This document shows, piece by piece, positions 10,192 to 21,650 of a stretch of DNA of 64,000 nt; position 1 is the stretch's first letter; each line of letters starts with the position of its first letter. The position numbers were made by a program, and so were the translations under genes. The notes under the pieces are model-generated. The model was not told the origin of the DNA and did not search any database. It was given only the letters and a program-made list of their open reading frames with translations. The DNA lies in assembly GCA_029204225.1 (NCBI GenBank), contig MU831873.1, positions 35,247 through 99,246 of the forward strand. Direction: 5' to 3'. Source of the DNA: Diphasiastrum complanatum. Lineage: Eukaryota; Streptophyta; Lycopodiopsida; Lycopodiales; Lycopodiaceae.

Positions 10192-12855
10192 TGGCATCCA
10201 TGGGTTCCTACCTATTGGAATCTAGTGAAAGACTATTCTATTTGGAAGGTTAGAATGGAGTCAATCTTGATATTCCAAGATGTGATGGACATTGTACTTG
10301 GGATTGAGGAGGAGACTCAATTCCTTCAAGAAGTACAAAAGTATAATAAGAGAGCTAGGATGGCTCTCCATTATATTGAGATGAATGTCTCCAATGAGAT
10401 TTTGAGAGAGATTGGTGCATGCACATCGGCCAAGGATGCTTGGGATACTCTCAAAGCTATTTATGAAGCCAAAAATACCTCTAGGCTCCTCACTCTTAGA
10501 AATGAAATCTTCCAAAGTTCTCAAAAGAGTGATGAGAGTGCCTTAATTATGTTTTGAGAGTGAAAGATATTCATAGGGAGCTTGCTTGTATTGGAGATTC
10601 CATCAAACAAAAGTGAGCTAGTCCAAGTCATACTCAATGGCTTGATGGATGAATATGAGAATCTTGTCCAATCCTATGCTATCAAGGAGGAGCTACCAAC
10701 CTTGGAGGCTTTGCAAGGAGTGCTAATAGCTGAAGAATCAAGGCATGAGAACAAGCTATTAATGATGGACAAATTGTCACTCAATCATAATGGTGATGAC
10801 AAAGTTTTATTTGCCAAGCACAAAGAGAGGAGCAAAAAGCAACACCAACACTTCTCTAAGGACAAAGCAAATAAAACAAGCTATTAATGATGGACAAATT
10901 GTCACTCAATCATAATGGTGATGACAAAGTTTTATTTGCCAAGCACAAAGAGAGGAGCAAAAAGCAACACCAACACTTCTCTAAGGATAAAGATGAAGAG
11001 GATCAGGATTCCTCTCAAGATACTACTTCAAAGAAGAAGAAAAAAGATGTTAAGTGCTTCTTTTGTGGCAAGAAAGACCACTATGCCACCAATTGCTTCA
11101 AGAAGAAGAATCAATTCAAGCAAGCCAACATCTCTCATGAGAAAGAAGACTTTATTGCAAGTGATAGAGAATGCTCACTTATGGCATCAAAATTCTCCTC
11201 TTCCACCTTCAATATGGATGACTCTTGGTATATTGATAGAGGAGCATCTTCACATATGTATAGATCCAAGGATTCCTTTTCATCTATTATGCCTTATGGA
11301 GGAATCAAGAAGTCCATATATATTGCAAGTGATCAAGAGTGCAACATTGAAGGAGTAGGGACTATTCCCTTGAAGCTTGCATCATCAAAAGTTCTATATC
11401 TTCACAAGGTTCTTTTTGTTCCCAAGCTTACAAAGAACCTTTTAAGTGTTGGCCAATTACTTGATAGTGGCCTTGATGTCAATTTCCATATTGACAATTG
11501 TGTGATCAAGAAGGATGGTGCGATCCTTGCACGTGGATCAAGATTTGAAGGCATCTACAAATTGGATCCAAGAGAAAGTTCAAATTCTCTTGATGTTGCT
11601 TAAATGTCCAAGCTTTCTAAGGAGGATGATCACACAAGATGCACATATCTTCTTTCTTCAAGATTTATGGTGCATGATTATTTCCTATTATTCAAAGCAT
11701 ATATTGAGATGTGAAGATTAAAGCTTTTAGGAGTGGTGGAGTTCTTGGAGGAAATACACCATATGAAATATTATTGAAGCCTAAGGTTGATTACCTTAGT
11801 GTGTTTGGAAGTCTTTGCTTTGCACATATTCTCTTGGAAACAAGGAGGAAGAATGATCCAAGCTCATGGATCATGGTTGGATGCTTATCCACCAAGGAGG
11901 CCTTTAAAGCCTTTATACTCTCTATTTCAAAAGTGATTGAGAGTAAAGATGTCATACTTTATGAAGGTCTACATTCAACCTTGGAAGGGGCCGAGATCAA
12001 GGCATCTCAAGATGCATCTCAAATCATATCTATTGAAGACTATCAAGATGTGATGGGGTCAAGGTTTGAGGAGGAGCCTCCTCAACATATGTATTCAAGG
12101 GGATCTTCAAGAGGCAAAGTTGAGTCTTTATGGCTCATTTTTTATGGTAAAGCGAGGCAGGTTTCAGGCGGTATTCACTCCAACATTCTCATTTATGCTT
12201 CTCTTCCATTATTTGATGCACTATCTTGTTGTATTGAGATTTCTACATCTCAAAGTTCAAGAGAGGCAATACTAGTTTTGTATGATGCTTGAAAGGCTTG
12301 TCATGAAAGGATTAGATATGTTTCCAAAGTTCCTTGAAAGCAAGAGATTGTGTTATCAAAAGTATGCTCTTGGATTTTTCAATGCAAGATTGAGTTTGCT
12401 ACTCATAGTTTGAAAATTCATGTTTTTACATGTTTTGAGACAATTTGTAAACTTCTCTTGAGATTAAGTGAAACATCCAAAGAGGACACTTACATCCTTG
12501 AGCAAGTGTTTAGTCTCAAAAAGCTCAAGATTGCATTTCATTTCAAGATTAGATCCATCATGGATAAAGTTCATAGTATATGGACTAGTCAAGCTGGTAT
12601 GCTTAATCTTGAAGATCTACACTTTTGCTCATCTTATGATCTTGATCTCTATGATCTTTGTGATCTTTATGGGGCATGGAAGCCTCTAATTTTCATCATG
12701 GTGCAGCCATCTTCATGGAAATGGTACTTTCAAATCAAAGATCATCATCAAGCATGGAGGAAGCACATGGATATAGTGGCAAAGTGGTGGAATGATGTTC
12801 AAAGGTGTTGACAAATGATTTCTACCAAAAAAATATTATCATGGATTTGGTGAGT
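10192..12855 (+). pseudogene. gag-protease-eroded pol of SWIW family copy A
   Basis: Counterpart of the 857-codon frame at 22394. It opens near 10192 (MASMGSYLLESSERL) and is broken by a ~14-bp deletion near 10235, a 1-bp deletion near 10545, a compensating insertion near 10605, a 125-bp tandem duplication at 10751, and stops near 11600, 12292 and 12810. Gag core, knuckle (CFFCGKKDHYATNC) and protease are recognisable, but the protease motif is IDRG instead of IDSG, which should abolish activity. The integrase part is collapsed as in the intact copy. The C-terminal domain keeps CKLLLRLSETSKEDTYILEQV and the terminal ILSWIW. No YVDD or RNase H exists. Confidence 0.85.
10751..10992 (+). repeat. 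125-bp tandem duplication inside gag
   Basis: The segment starting ACAAGCTATTAATGATGG at 10751 starts again at 10876 and runs almost identically for about 115 bp, differing at about one base. The intact relative at 22.4 kb has only one copy, so the duplication arose in this copy and recently. Confidence 0.9.
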
Positions 12856-12875
12856 TGCTTCGGAAAAAATTCGCG

Positions 12876-13032
<157 letters not shown>

Positions 13033-13329
13033 GTGAGTGACGGCTGGTGATTTGGAAGATGGCTGAATGAGAAAGAAGGTTGGATCGCCTTCTTCTAGTT
13101 GTAAGTGGTTGTCATTGACAGAGGCCAATCTAGGTGACGACCGATGATTTGGAAGATACATATGTATATATGACCTGTATGATAAACACAAAAAAGTCTA
13201 TGTCAATTATAAAGTTTACACTTGAATTTGATATTATACACAACTCTCTTATTTCTGATTAGTGTAGTTCCATCTATTCAATGTCAAAGTTCAAAGCGTA
13301 TGTTGATTAGACTCACTTCATGATATATA

Positions 13330-15265
13330 ATGATTTCTTGCATTCGCAAAAATACCTTAAAAATATTTTCTGGAGGGGAGGCCTCGAAAATATCGCAACA
13401 ATCAGCGAATCCTCGTGAAGCCTTCGCAAAAATCGGCACACAAAAATTTTCGCAAAAATCCCAATGCCTTCTCAAAAATACTTCAAAAATTTTCATGTTT
13501 CAAGGTATTTTCACGAGGTCTTTAGAGAAATTTTTTGTGGGCATTGATTTCGTGAAAATTTTGCAAAAATCTCCATGCGCTCGCAAAAATACCTCGAAAC
13601 GTGAAAATTTTTGAGGTATTTTTGCGAAGGCATTGGGATTTTCGCAAACGATTTGTCGATTTTTGCGAAAGTATCGAGAAAATCGGCAAATCCTCGCGAA
13701 GCCTTCGTGACAATCGGCGAATCCTTCGAGTTATTTTTTCAAGGTATTTTCACATTTCTAGTTATTTTCGCGAAGGCATCAAAATTTTCGTTAAATTTTC
13801 GCGAACGGCCTTCAGGGATTTTCACGAATGGCCTTTAGGAAAATTTCGTGAAATTTTGCAAAGGCTTCAGTTATTTTCACGACACTGACCCTCGAAAGAA
13901 AGGCGACACTTGAGGGGGAGGGCCCATGTCGCCAAAATTTCTTGAAATTTCCTTGAAGGTTTCACGAAAATTACTGAAGGCTTCGCGAAAATTTAGCGAA
14001 AATTCCGATGCCCTCGCAAAGATACCTCGAAACGCGAGAATACCTTGAAAATATTTTCTGGAGGAGAGGCCTTAAAAATATCGCGGAAATCGGCAAATCC
14101 TCGTGAAGCCTTCGCGAAAATTGGCAAATTCTTTACGAAATTGGCCCACGAAAAATTTTCGCAAAATTTTTGCAAAAATCCCAATGCATTAGTGAAAATA
14201 CCTCAAAAATTTTCACGTTTCGAGGTACTTTTGCTAGGGCATCGAGATTTTCGCGAAAAAAATTTCATGGGCATTGATTTCATGAAGGCTTTTTCCCAAT
14301 GCCCTCACATTTTTCTTGGGGGGGGCAATGTCGCGAAAATTTTCCTGAAGGTTTCACAAAAATTTTGTGAAAATCACTGAAGGCTACGCGAAAACATTTC
14401 GAAAAATTTTCCTGAAGCCAGTGTCGCATTTACTTCGAGGTATTTTCATGTTTCAAGTTATTTTTGTGAATCGAAATTTTTGTGAAAATTTTGCAAAGCC
14501 TTCAGAGATTTTCACGAACGGCCTTCTTCGTGAAATTTTCGCGAAGGCTTTAGTTATTTTCGCGACACTGACCCTCGAGAAAAAGGCGACACTTGAGGGG
14601 AGGGCCAATGTCGCGAAATTTTCCAAGGAAAATTCATGAAAATTTCTCAAAAATCACTGAAGGCTTCGTGAAATTTTTGCAAAAATCTCGATGCCTTCAC
14701 GAAAATACCTCAAAAAGTTTTGCAAAATTTTCGCAAAAATCCCAATGCCTTCACGAAAATATCTCAAAATTTTTCACATTTTGAGGTATTTTTGCGAGGG
14801 CATCGAGATTTTTGCGAAACCTTCTCAAAAACCTTTCGTGGGCATTGATTTCGCGAAGGTTTCGCGAAAATCCCAATGCCCTCGTGAAAATAACTTGAAA
14901 TGCGAAAATTTTCGCCAAGGTATCAAGATGTTCGTGAAAATTTTTCGTGGGCCAATTTCACGAATGATTCGCCAATTTTCGTCAAAATGTCACAAAAATC
15001 GATGAATCCTCGCGAAAATCAGCGAATCCTTTGCAAAAATACCTCAAAATTTTTTGCATGTCGAGGTATTTTCGCGAGGGCATTGGGATTTTTGCAAAAT
15101 TTTCGCAAAACCTTCGCGAAATCAATGCCCAAGAAAATTTTTTGCAAAGGTTTCACAAAAATCTCGACACCCTTGCAAAAATACTTGGAAACGTGAAAAT
15201 TTTTGAGGTATTTTCACAAAGGCATTGGGATTTATGTGAAAATTTTTGTGGGCCAATTTTTGACT
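13330..15265. repeat. word-shuffled AT/CG repeat with dyads
   Basis: About 1.9 kb built from a small set of words in both orientations: AAAATTTTCGCG, GCAAAAATACCTC and its complement GAGGTATTTTTGC, CCCAATGCCTTCGC and its complement GCGAAGGCATTGGG. Adjacent words form hairpins, for example around 13565-13655 and 14170-14260. A landmark block, GACACTGACCCTCGA followed by AAGGCGACACTTGAGG, occurs near 13883 and again near 14568, giving a higher-order period of about 685 bp. No coding content is credible although short frames exist on both strands. I know no named family with this structure. Confidence 0.85.
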
Positions 15266-18099
15266 TGTCGTATGATCGAGAAGACGACAAACAAGTTGTT
15301 GACAGTCGGATGTAGAGAAGGAAACTCTACCAGGCCAAAATAATCAACAACTCTGAAAGCATATTAAATGCTTCAAAAAACGAAGATCAGCTCTGGCATA
15401 GAAGAATGTATCATCTGAACATGCGGAGCCTGTATGACATGAGCAGAAAGGACATTGTCACAGGTCTCAAGATTTCAAGGCCAGAGGCTGAATCTGCGAA
15501 GCTTGTCAGAAAGGCAAGCAACATTGAAATCCATTCACACACGAGAGAAAAAGAGCCAAAGAGGTTCTTGAGCTCATCCACTCTGATGTGTGTGGACTGA
15601 TGAAAACATATTCGCTCTCAGGTTCGAGATATTTTCTAACGTTCATAGATGATTACAGCGGAATGACCATGATCTACTACTTGAAGAAGAAATCCGAAGT
15701 ATTTGATTCTTTCAAGAAGTTTGCGGCATTCGCAGAGTGACACACCTCAAAAAAGATATAGATTCTTAGATCTGACAATGGAGTGAATAGAAAAGCACAG
15801 AATTCTCAAAATTCTGCGAAGAACAGGGGTTCGAACACCAGTTCACTCCTGCATACACACCAGAATACAACGGTGTGGCAGAAAGAGGAAACAGACCGCT
15901 AGTCAAAGGAGCCAGATGCATGATGGCACATGCTCAATTGCCAGGTCAATTTTGGGCCGAGGCTATAGCTGCAGCTGTACACCTGCAGAACAGATCTACA
16001 ATGACAGCGCTGGAGAACAAAACACCATACTAAATGTGGACAGGCAGAAAGCCTGATTTGTTATACGTATGAGTGTTTGGATGTGCAGCATACAAGCACA
16101 TTCCAAAGAAAAAGAGAAGCAAGCTTGATGACAAATCTGAACAAACAATCATGGTCGGCTACTCGAACGAAACACATGTGTACAGACTCTACGATCCAAC
16201 CACGAAGAAGGTTGTTTCGAGCAGAGATGTGAAGTTCGACGAGTCCACATTCCCTGGACTGAAAGACGAAAGAGGCCATGAGATCTTCACACTGTTGCCT
16301 ATTCAAGAGAGAGATCGAGGACATCCATCAAATCATAATGTAGAACCCCAGATTCCAGAGCAGCAGGAAGCAGAGGATCGATCCCACGAACAAGAAATGT
16401 TCGAACAGCGACGAAACGAACCTTGAAGGTCAACAAGACAAAGAAGAACGCCAGACCGCTATTCTGACAATCTTCAATGGAGCGAAGACACGCAGCTTGA
16501 GTACTGCAGCTTCACAGAAGAGCCAACAACATACCAAGAAGTTATCCAGAGTCCAGAGGGAGAATTTTGGAAGCAGGCAATGTTAGAGGAGATCGAGTTG
16601 ATGAGGCAAAATGAGGCATGGACATTAGAGTTACTGCCAAAAAACAGAAAAATAGTCGACTGCAAGTGGGTGTACAAGAAAAAGCTAAAATCAGATGGCA
16701 CTATTGGCCGCTACAAGGCAAGGCTTGTCGCAAAGGGCTACATGCAGAGATATGGTGTCGACTATTTTGACACATATTCGCCCATGGTGAAGATGACAAG
16801 CATAAGGCTACTCCTTGCATACGCCACACAGTACAGTCTGGAAATTCACCAGATTGACGTGAAAACAGCCTTTTTCCATGGAGATCTAGAGGAGGAAATC
16901 TTCATGAAGCAACCTAAAGGCTATAAAGACCCCGACAACAAACAATATGTCTGTCGATTGTAGAGATACATCTACGGTCTAAAACAGGCATCACGGGCCT
17001 GGTACAAAAAGCTTGATGGTCTTCTTAAGTCTCTAGACTTTAACCCTATTCAACTAGACTGTAATCTCTACATCAAAAGAGTAGAAAAAAATTTTGTGAT
17101 ACTGACCATTTTTGTGGATGATTCGATGATGATAGGAAATTCCTTGATGCTGATCAAAGACACGAAGAGTCAGATTTTTGAAAGCTACGAAATCACAGGT
17201 CTTAGAGAAACAACAAAATGCCTAGGGCTGGAGATCAGAAGAGATTGAACAAATGGCGAAATGCACTTGAGTCAATTAGAATATGTCAAAAAAGTGCTAA
17301 AGCAGTACCACATGATGGACTGCAAAGAAAAGCCCACACCAATGATAGCTGGAGCCAAGCTCACGAAATAGGATTGCCCAAAAACAGAAGAGGAAGAACA
17401 GAAGATGGCAGGTATACCCTACCAGAACTTAATCGGGAGTCTGATGTACTTGAGAATTTGTACCAGACCGGATCTGGCCTTCTCTGCTTATGCATTGAGC
17501 CAATTCTGTTCCAATCCTGGTCTAGCACATTGGCAAAAGGTCAAACGAATCCTACAGTATCTGAAGGGTACCCAAAATATTGGATTAACCTCCAGATCTA
17601 GAAACGAGAAGAAAGGATTCGAGCTGCATCACTATAGTGATGCGAGCTGGACGAGCTGCAAGGATGACAGCAAGTCCATTACTGGAGGATGTACAATAGC
17701 GTGCGGAGCTGCAATTAGCTGGATATGCAACAAACAAACCCTGGTAGCTCAATCCTCTTGCGAAACTGAGTATGTTGCAGCCTCAAAAGTGGCAAATGAG
17801 GTAGTGTGGCTGCGGATGATGTTGGAGGCAATCGAGATACCACAACATGATGATGATGGACTCCAAGAGTGCTATCTATCTGTCCCAGGATCATGTCTTC
17901 CATTTAAAGAAGAAGCACATTCCTCTGAAGTACCATCACATTCGAGATTCGATCTCAAAAGGAGAGCTCCAGGTCCAGTTCATAAAATCAGAAAGTATGG
18001 TTGCAGATCTCCTCACGAAACCGCTCGACAAGCCACTCTTTACCAAGCAAAGAGAGGCAATTGGATTGAACGAACAAAGCTGCAAGGTTCAAGAGGGAG
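15266..18099 (+). pseudogene. Ty1/copia pol, 5'-truncated
   Basis: Domains in order: GAG-pre-integrase (WHRRMYHLNMRSLYDM, 15395-15440); integrase core with HSDVCGL, FIDDYSG, RSDNGV and the Glu in NGVAERGN; the integrase tail (VFGCAAYKHIPKKKRSKLD, 16073); reverse transcriptase from 16580 (CKWVYKKKLKSDG, YKARLVAKGYMQ, DVKTAFFHGDLEEE, YGLKQASRAWYKKL, FVDDSMMIG); RNase H (YSDASWTSCKDDSKS, AQSSCETEY, KSAIYLSQDHVFH, ADLLTKPLDKPLF). The main frame is shared from 16073 to about 17850 but holds stops at 16961, 17246 and about 17371, with further frameshifts near 15600-16000 and 17850. Gag and protease are absent: the left edge starts inside the protease-to-integrase linker against the word repeat. Ends in a polypurine tract AAGAGGGAG directly before the 3' LTR. 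Confidence 0.92.
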
Positions 18100-18663
18100 T
18101 GTCAGAAATGGTGAACTCCTACAACTTTGTCGCAGCACGAACAAGACACGAAGGTCAAACAAGAACAATTCACGATAGTCAACGTGTCTTTGACTCGAAG
18201 CACGAACGATTCGCGAATCAATCACGAATCATAAACACACCTCCAGGACCGCAAAACGAAAAGAACGAAACAAGCGAAGAGAAATCCTTCATGTTGCCAG
18301 TTGGCAGCTCAACGGGCTTCATGCCCAGCTGAAACGAATAGCAACGACCGAGACTAACTAACTAGTTGATTAGCGTTAACTAGTCTTGTGATTCTACGTT
18401 TAGCTATCTTGTAAAGTCCACACAGTGGAGGTATAAATGATCCTCTATGATCATAACTATGTAAGAAAAAGAGAAAAAGGAAGAGAGATAGTAATACAAA
18501 GATCTGTAAGAAACAGAGAGAGATGTAGCGAATAGAGTAAGAAAGCAAAAATACCATAGTTGTGCATGAAAGTTTGCCAATGAGCAGAACAGAGTGAAAG
18601 AGTAGAGAGTCAATCCGCCAACGTGCGAGACACTGACGATCTCGTTCTAAAACCAAACTGACA
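18100..18663 (+). repeat. 3' LTR of the 15.3-kb copia element
   Basis: Begins TGTCAG directly after the polypurine tract and ends CTGACA, an inverted 6-bp terminal repeat as expected for an LTR; length 564 bp. Its first ~460 bp match 27144-27602. The start AGTCCACACAGTGGAGGTATAAA region may contain the promoter TATA. A minus-strand reading frame inside recurs in the partner only because the LTRs are homologous. Confidence 0.82.
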
Positions 18664-18958
18664 ATATAGTCGTTCTATATTTCATGTATCTCTTGGCCTT
18701 GTGCCGTATCTCTTGATTGCTAGAATAAAATATGTTATGTGATGTGTAATTGAGTGTCTGGGATCCCGTAAGAGCTTCTGCACGAAAAAAAAAATTCAAA
18801 AACAGAAAATTGTTTGCGAATCAGAAGAGAGGACGAACACAAAACAAAGAAAGAAAAAGCTTCCACGACACATGTCTCATACCAAAGGAATCTATTTCAA
18901 TAGAATCCTATAAAGGAGTCAAGAAAATAAATTAAGAATGATAGATAATAATACAAAC
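18664..18958. other. no gene recognised
   Basis: Flank of the LTR. A short plus-strand frame rich in Lys and Arg (18750-18935) resembles nothing I know and lies partly in an A-rich run. Not annotated as coding. Confidence 0.3.
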
Positions 18959-19029
18959 TCAAACTTCAACACAGTGCTTGAATAAAGAAAACAACACAAT
19001 ATCAATACCGATATAATATCTACTTACCA

Positions 19030-19189
19030 TATCATAATCATCGTATTCAACGATGTTTGTTCTGCAAATGTCATGTCCTCCAATGGCCTCTACATTGTCC
19101 GAGGGGATATACTGAGTCCTTGGAGGATATTTTTTTTGGAATTCCAAAACTTCCTCCTTCGTAGGCAAAGTTTTTTCAGAGGCTTTCAA
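19030..19189 (-). pseudogene. possible isolated host exon
   Basis: A minus-strand frame of ordinary amino-acid composition (KKYPPRTQYIPSDNVEAIGG, then HDICRTNIVEYDDYDM) ends at about 19030 exactly at a consensus 5' splice site, ATG|GTAAGTAGA. The frame loses protein character after that point. The combination suggests a real or former internal exon on the minus strand, whose partners would lie beyond the surrounding repeats. I do not recognise the protein, and no acceptor site was pinned down. Confidence 0.35.
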
Positions 19190-19199
19190 TTTTCAATTA

Positions 19200-20070
19200 T
19201 GGCCTCCAATGCCTCATTGCCCACCACTTAATAATTTTATTCATATGTTAAATATCTCCTTGTTAGCAAACTATGATTCATAAATACAAATAAATGTTGT
19301 CTTTATATGTATTATAGACAAGACATAACTGACTACCATGTCTGTACATATTCTAGAATGAATGTTAAGGTTGACAACATTGATCATGCATACATGTTGA
19401 TAGTAAACACATAACCAAGCCTTGCCATCATGTGAAACCAAGAAAACCCTAACCCATGGTATCAACTAAGCATTTCAAATATCCAAACTTGAAACGATCA
19501 AAATGTGCTCAAATGTTTGGATAAATCAACCAAACATTTGAAAAAAAAATTCAATTATGGGGCTTTCAAAATTGAATTCCATCAATTCAGTAAAACTTGC
19601 TCATTGATGGTTATAGGATATATATATCTATCTATATAGATATAAAGATATTTGTATGTCACATTTGTGCCTATGCATGGGATAGGAGGATGCATGGGTC
19701 TTAACCCATGCATCTTCCTACCCCGTGTACTTTTTCAGAAAAACTAACTAAAATTCTTACATGCATGCATGGGGAGGTGGATGTATGCATCCTGCCCCAT
19801 GCATGCACATTGTTCCCGCTCTCCTAATTCAAACGGACCTCTCTTGATCCTCCCCCTCTCCCTCTCTCACGATCCTCCTTCTGAGATCCATCTCTGTCTC
19901 CTCTCTATCTCTCTCTCCTTCTTTCACCTGCTTATGGCCTCTCTCCTTCTCCTTCTACCTTCCCTCTTTGCCTGCTGCCTGGCCCCGCTCTCCTTGTTGG
20001 CTTGCTCCTTCTCACACTCATCACTTGTGTGCAACACTCATCTCTTGTGTGTAGTTTCTACGTGTTGTAT
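19200..20070. other. no gene; CT-rich tract
   Basis: AT-rich sequence, then a block with repeated CCATGCATGC words (19670-19800) and a CT-rich stretch (19840-19990) that produces a hydrophobic Leu/Ser reading frame. That frame runs into the aspartic-protease pseudogene but looks compositional, not a signal peptide of it. Confidence 0.35.
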
Positions 20071-20772
20071 TTGGGTGTCGGATGACAACTTCAATGATTC
20101 TGGAGGGGTTCTTGGTCTAGGACAGGGTGACATATCCTTCAGCTCGCAAATCGGCCACAAATTTAGTAAATTCTCCTATTGCTTAGGGGACTATCTCAGA
20201 TCCAACTCAGCCAGTAGTCTGCTGCTATTTGGAAATGTAACTCAGAATTTATCACATGCTATCATCTTTCACTATATACCTCTGGTTAAGAATTCTCTAG
20301 CATCAACGTTTTACTATGGTGGAGTAGGTGAGTGTTGGAGAGGAGATTCTTTCCATTCCTAACAATGCGTATCTTTTGGGCAATGGTGCAACTATCTTTG
20401 ATTCTGGCTCTACTCTTTCTTTCTTCAAAATGCCAGCCTACCTTATCATTCTTGTCGCTGTTCAAAGGAAAATCTGTTATCCTCGTAGTCATTCCTTCTA
20501 AGATTTAGATATTTGTATTAATGTGTTAGGCATCTCTCAACTTCCTCTGCCTGCCTTTCCATCTCATTTGAAGAATCTTCATTTTTCCAACCTCTGTCTT
20601 CCAAGTACTTCGTTGAAGTTGCCGAGGATGTTAAATGTCTCACTATTCAGGGGGTCATATCACCTTTCGCATTCAACACTATCGGTAATTTGCTCCAACA
20701 AAATTTCTACATCAAATTTGATCATGGTAATGGCCAACTTGGCTTTGCACAAGGAGATTGCATAGTCTTATG
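20071..20772 (+). pseudogene. A1 aspartic protease, C-terminal half, frameshifted
   Basis: A plant nepenthesin-like (A1B) aspartic protease in at least three frames. 20085-20320 reads GGVLGLGQGDISFSSQIG, KFSYCLGDYLRSNSASSLL, LFGNV and PLVKNSLASTFYY. After a frameshift near 20330, a second frame reads LSIPNNAYLLGNGATIFDSG and STLSF, the second catalytic Asp motif (DSGS). A stop follows near 20502. The last frame (about 20565-20772) reads FVEVAEDVKCLTIQG, NTIGNLLQQNFYIKFD and GQLGFAQGDC, the family's usual C-terminus, ending in TGA. The N-terminal half with the first Asp motif is absent, replaced by CT-rich DNA. Introns are not needed, which fits either an intronless gene of this family or a retrocopy. 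The SWIW element inserted 44 bp past the stop. Confidence 0.87.
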
Positions 20773-20815
20773 AAAGTTTTCCACCTTTCATCTCTTAAAA
20801 AGTGTCCAGCTTCAT

Positions 20816-21638
20816 TGTGAGAAATTGGCAAAAATCTAGCTTGGTATTTTTTATGATAGAAGTTTGTAAGTGAATCTCACATGTGTGGAGGATGTTCCCA
20901 CATGTGGAGAATTGTAAAGTAAATAAAAATGTTTGATATAGGGGTCTCATAGAATTTCATAGTCAAACATTTAGGTGTAGGATGTTGATAGGGTCAAATT
21001 TGGCATAGATGGCAAATTATCCATTTCCACTTGTAATGCCACTATTGAGCCAAAATAGAGTAGGAGGTCAAACTTGTGCCAATTAGAGTGTAGACAAGTG
21101 TAATGCTTTTGTTTGATGAAGTTTAAGAGGTCCAATAGGATTTAGAGGTGGAACCATGAGTGGTCCAATAGAATTTGAGGTTTGCTTGAAAATGGTCCAA
21201 TAGAATTTAGAGGTGCATGGATCAATGGTCCAATAGGATTAAGAGGTGGCAAAGTGTGGTCCAATCATAGTTAAGCATAGTTGTAGCTCGTGGATCTACT
21301 AGTATCATTGTACTCCTCATTTGGATCTAATTGATTTTGAGATTGAGTGGATTTTGAGTGTAAGTGATTTTCTAGCTTTCTCTCTCTACTTGAGCCCTAT
21401 TGATGATTTTCTCTCTCTAACCGAGGAGAGCAGCTTGTTTTTACTTATATTACTTTTGGAACACTTCTCACACGTGTGAGTGAGAGTTGGAAGTGATTGA
21501 ATGCATGTAGTAGTGTGTTTTTGCCATAGAATCAAAGATAGATCTTGAACCTCAATCTAGTCTTGATCTTGGTGCATCTACACATCTTAGGAGATCACAA
21601 GTACATGTTGTGGACAGTCCACACGTGTGAAATCAACA
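20816..21638 (+). repeat. 5' LTR of SWIW copy B
   Basis: Begins TGTGAG and ends ATCAACA immediately before the primer-binding site; 823 bp. Carries a 6-bp insertion (AAATTG) relative to the 3' LTR. Contains palindromic CACATGTG/CACGTG words in inverted pairs near both ends (about 20879-20911 and 21603-21632), and a repeated GGTCCAATAG(A/G)ATT phrase at 21128-21240. Confidence 0.93.
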
Positions 21639-21650
21639 TGGTATCAGAGC
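21639..21650 (+). promoter_or_regulatory. primer-binding site of SWIW copy B
   Basis: TGGTATCAGAGC, complementary to initiator tRNA-Met, abutting the 5' LTR with no spacer. Intact, so the element's RNA could still be primed by a helper reverse transcriptase. Confidence 0.92.

Larger units (their letters stand above)
9701..12855 (+). mobile_element. truncated SWIW-family copia element (copy A)
   Basis: From 9701 the sequence aligns with 21891 onward of the complete element at 20.8-25.9 kb (shared TGCTAGATAGCTTG, GAGGGTTAGGTAGGGCACCT). It continues in parallel through leader, gag, protease, integrase remnant and C-terminal domain to the ATCATGGATTTGGTGA stop. The 5' LTR and primer-binding site are missing, replaced at the left by another copia integrase. 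At the right the sequence leaves the family at about 12855, before the polypurine tract and 3' LTR, and enters a CT microsatellite. It is a dead copy truncated at both ends. Confidence 0.85.

Noticed and set aside
13284-15315. Many overlapping 60-110 codon frames with KIFxxFLRRHWDF-like words on both strands
   Set aside because: They reflect the shuffled word repeat; the same words appear in all frames and strands, so none is a gene.
18354-18656. A 100-codon minus-strand frame that recurs at 27398-27700 with the same C-terminus
   Set aside because: Both lie inside homologous LTRs; conservation follows from LTR homology, and the predicted proteins differ by indels and hydrophobic drift.
19769-20070. 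Hydrophobic N-terminal extension as a signal peptide of the aspartic protease
   Set aside because: The stretch is a CT-rich tract giving Leu/Ser/Pro in any frame and lacks the first catalytic Asp region expected between signal peptide and the conserved part.
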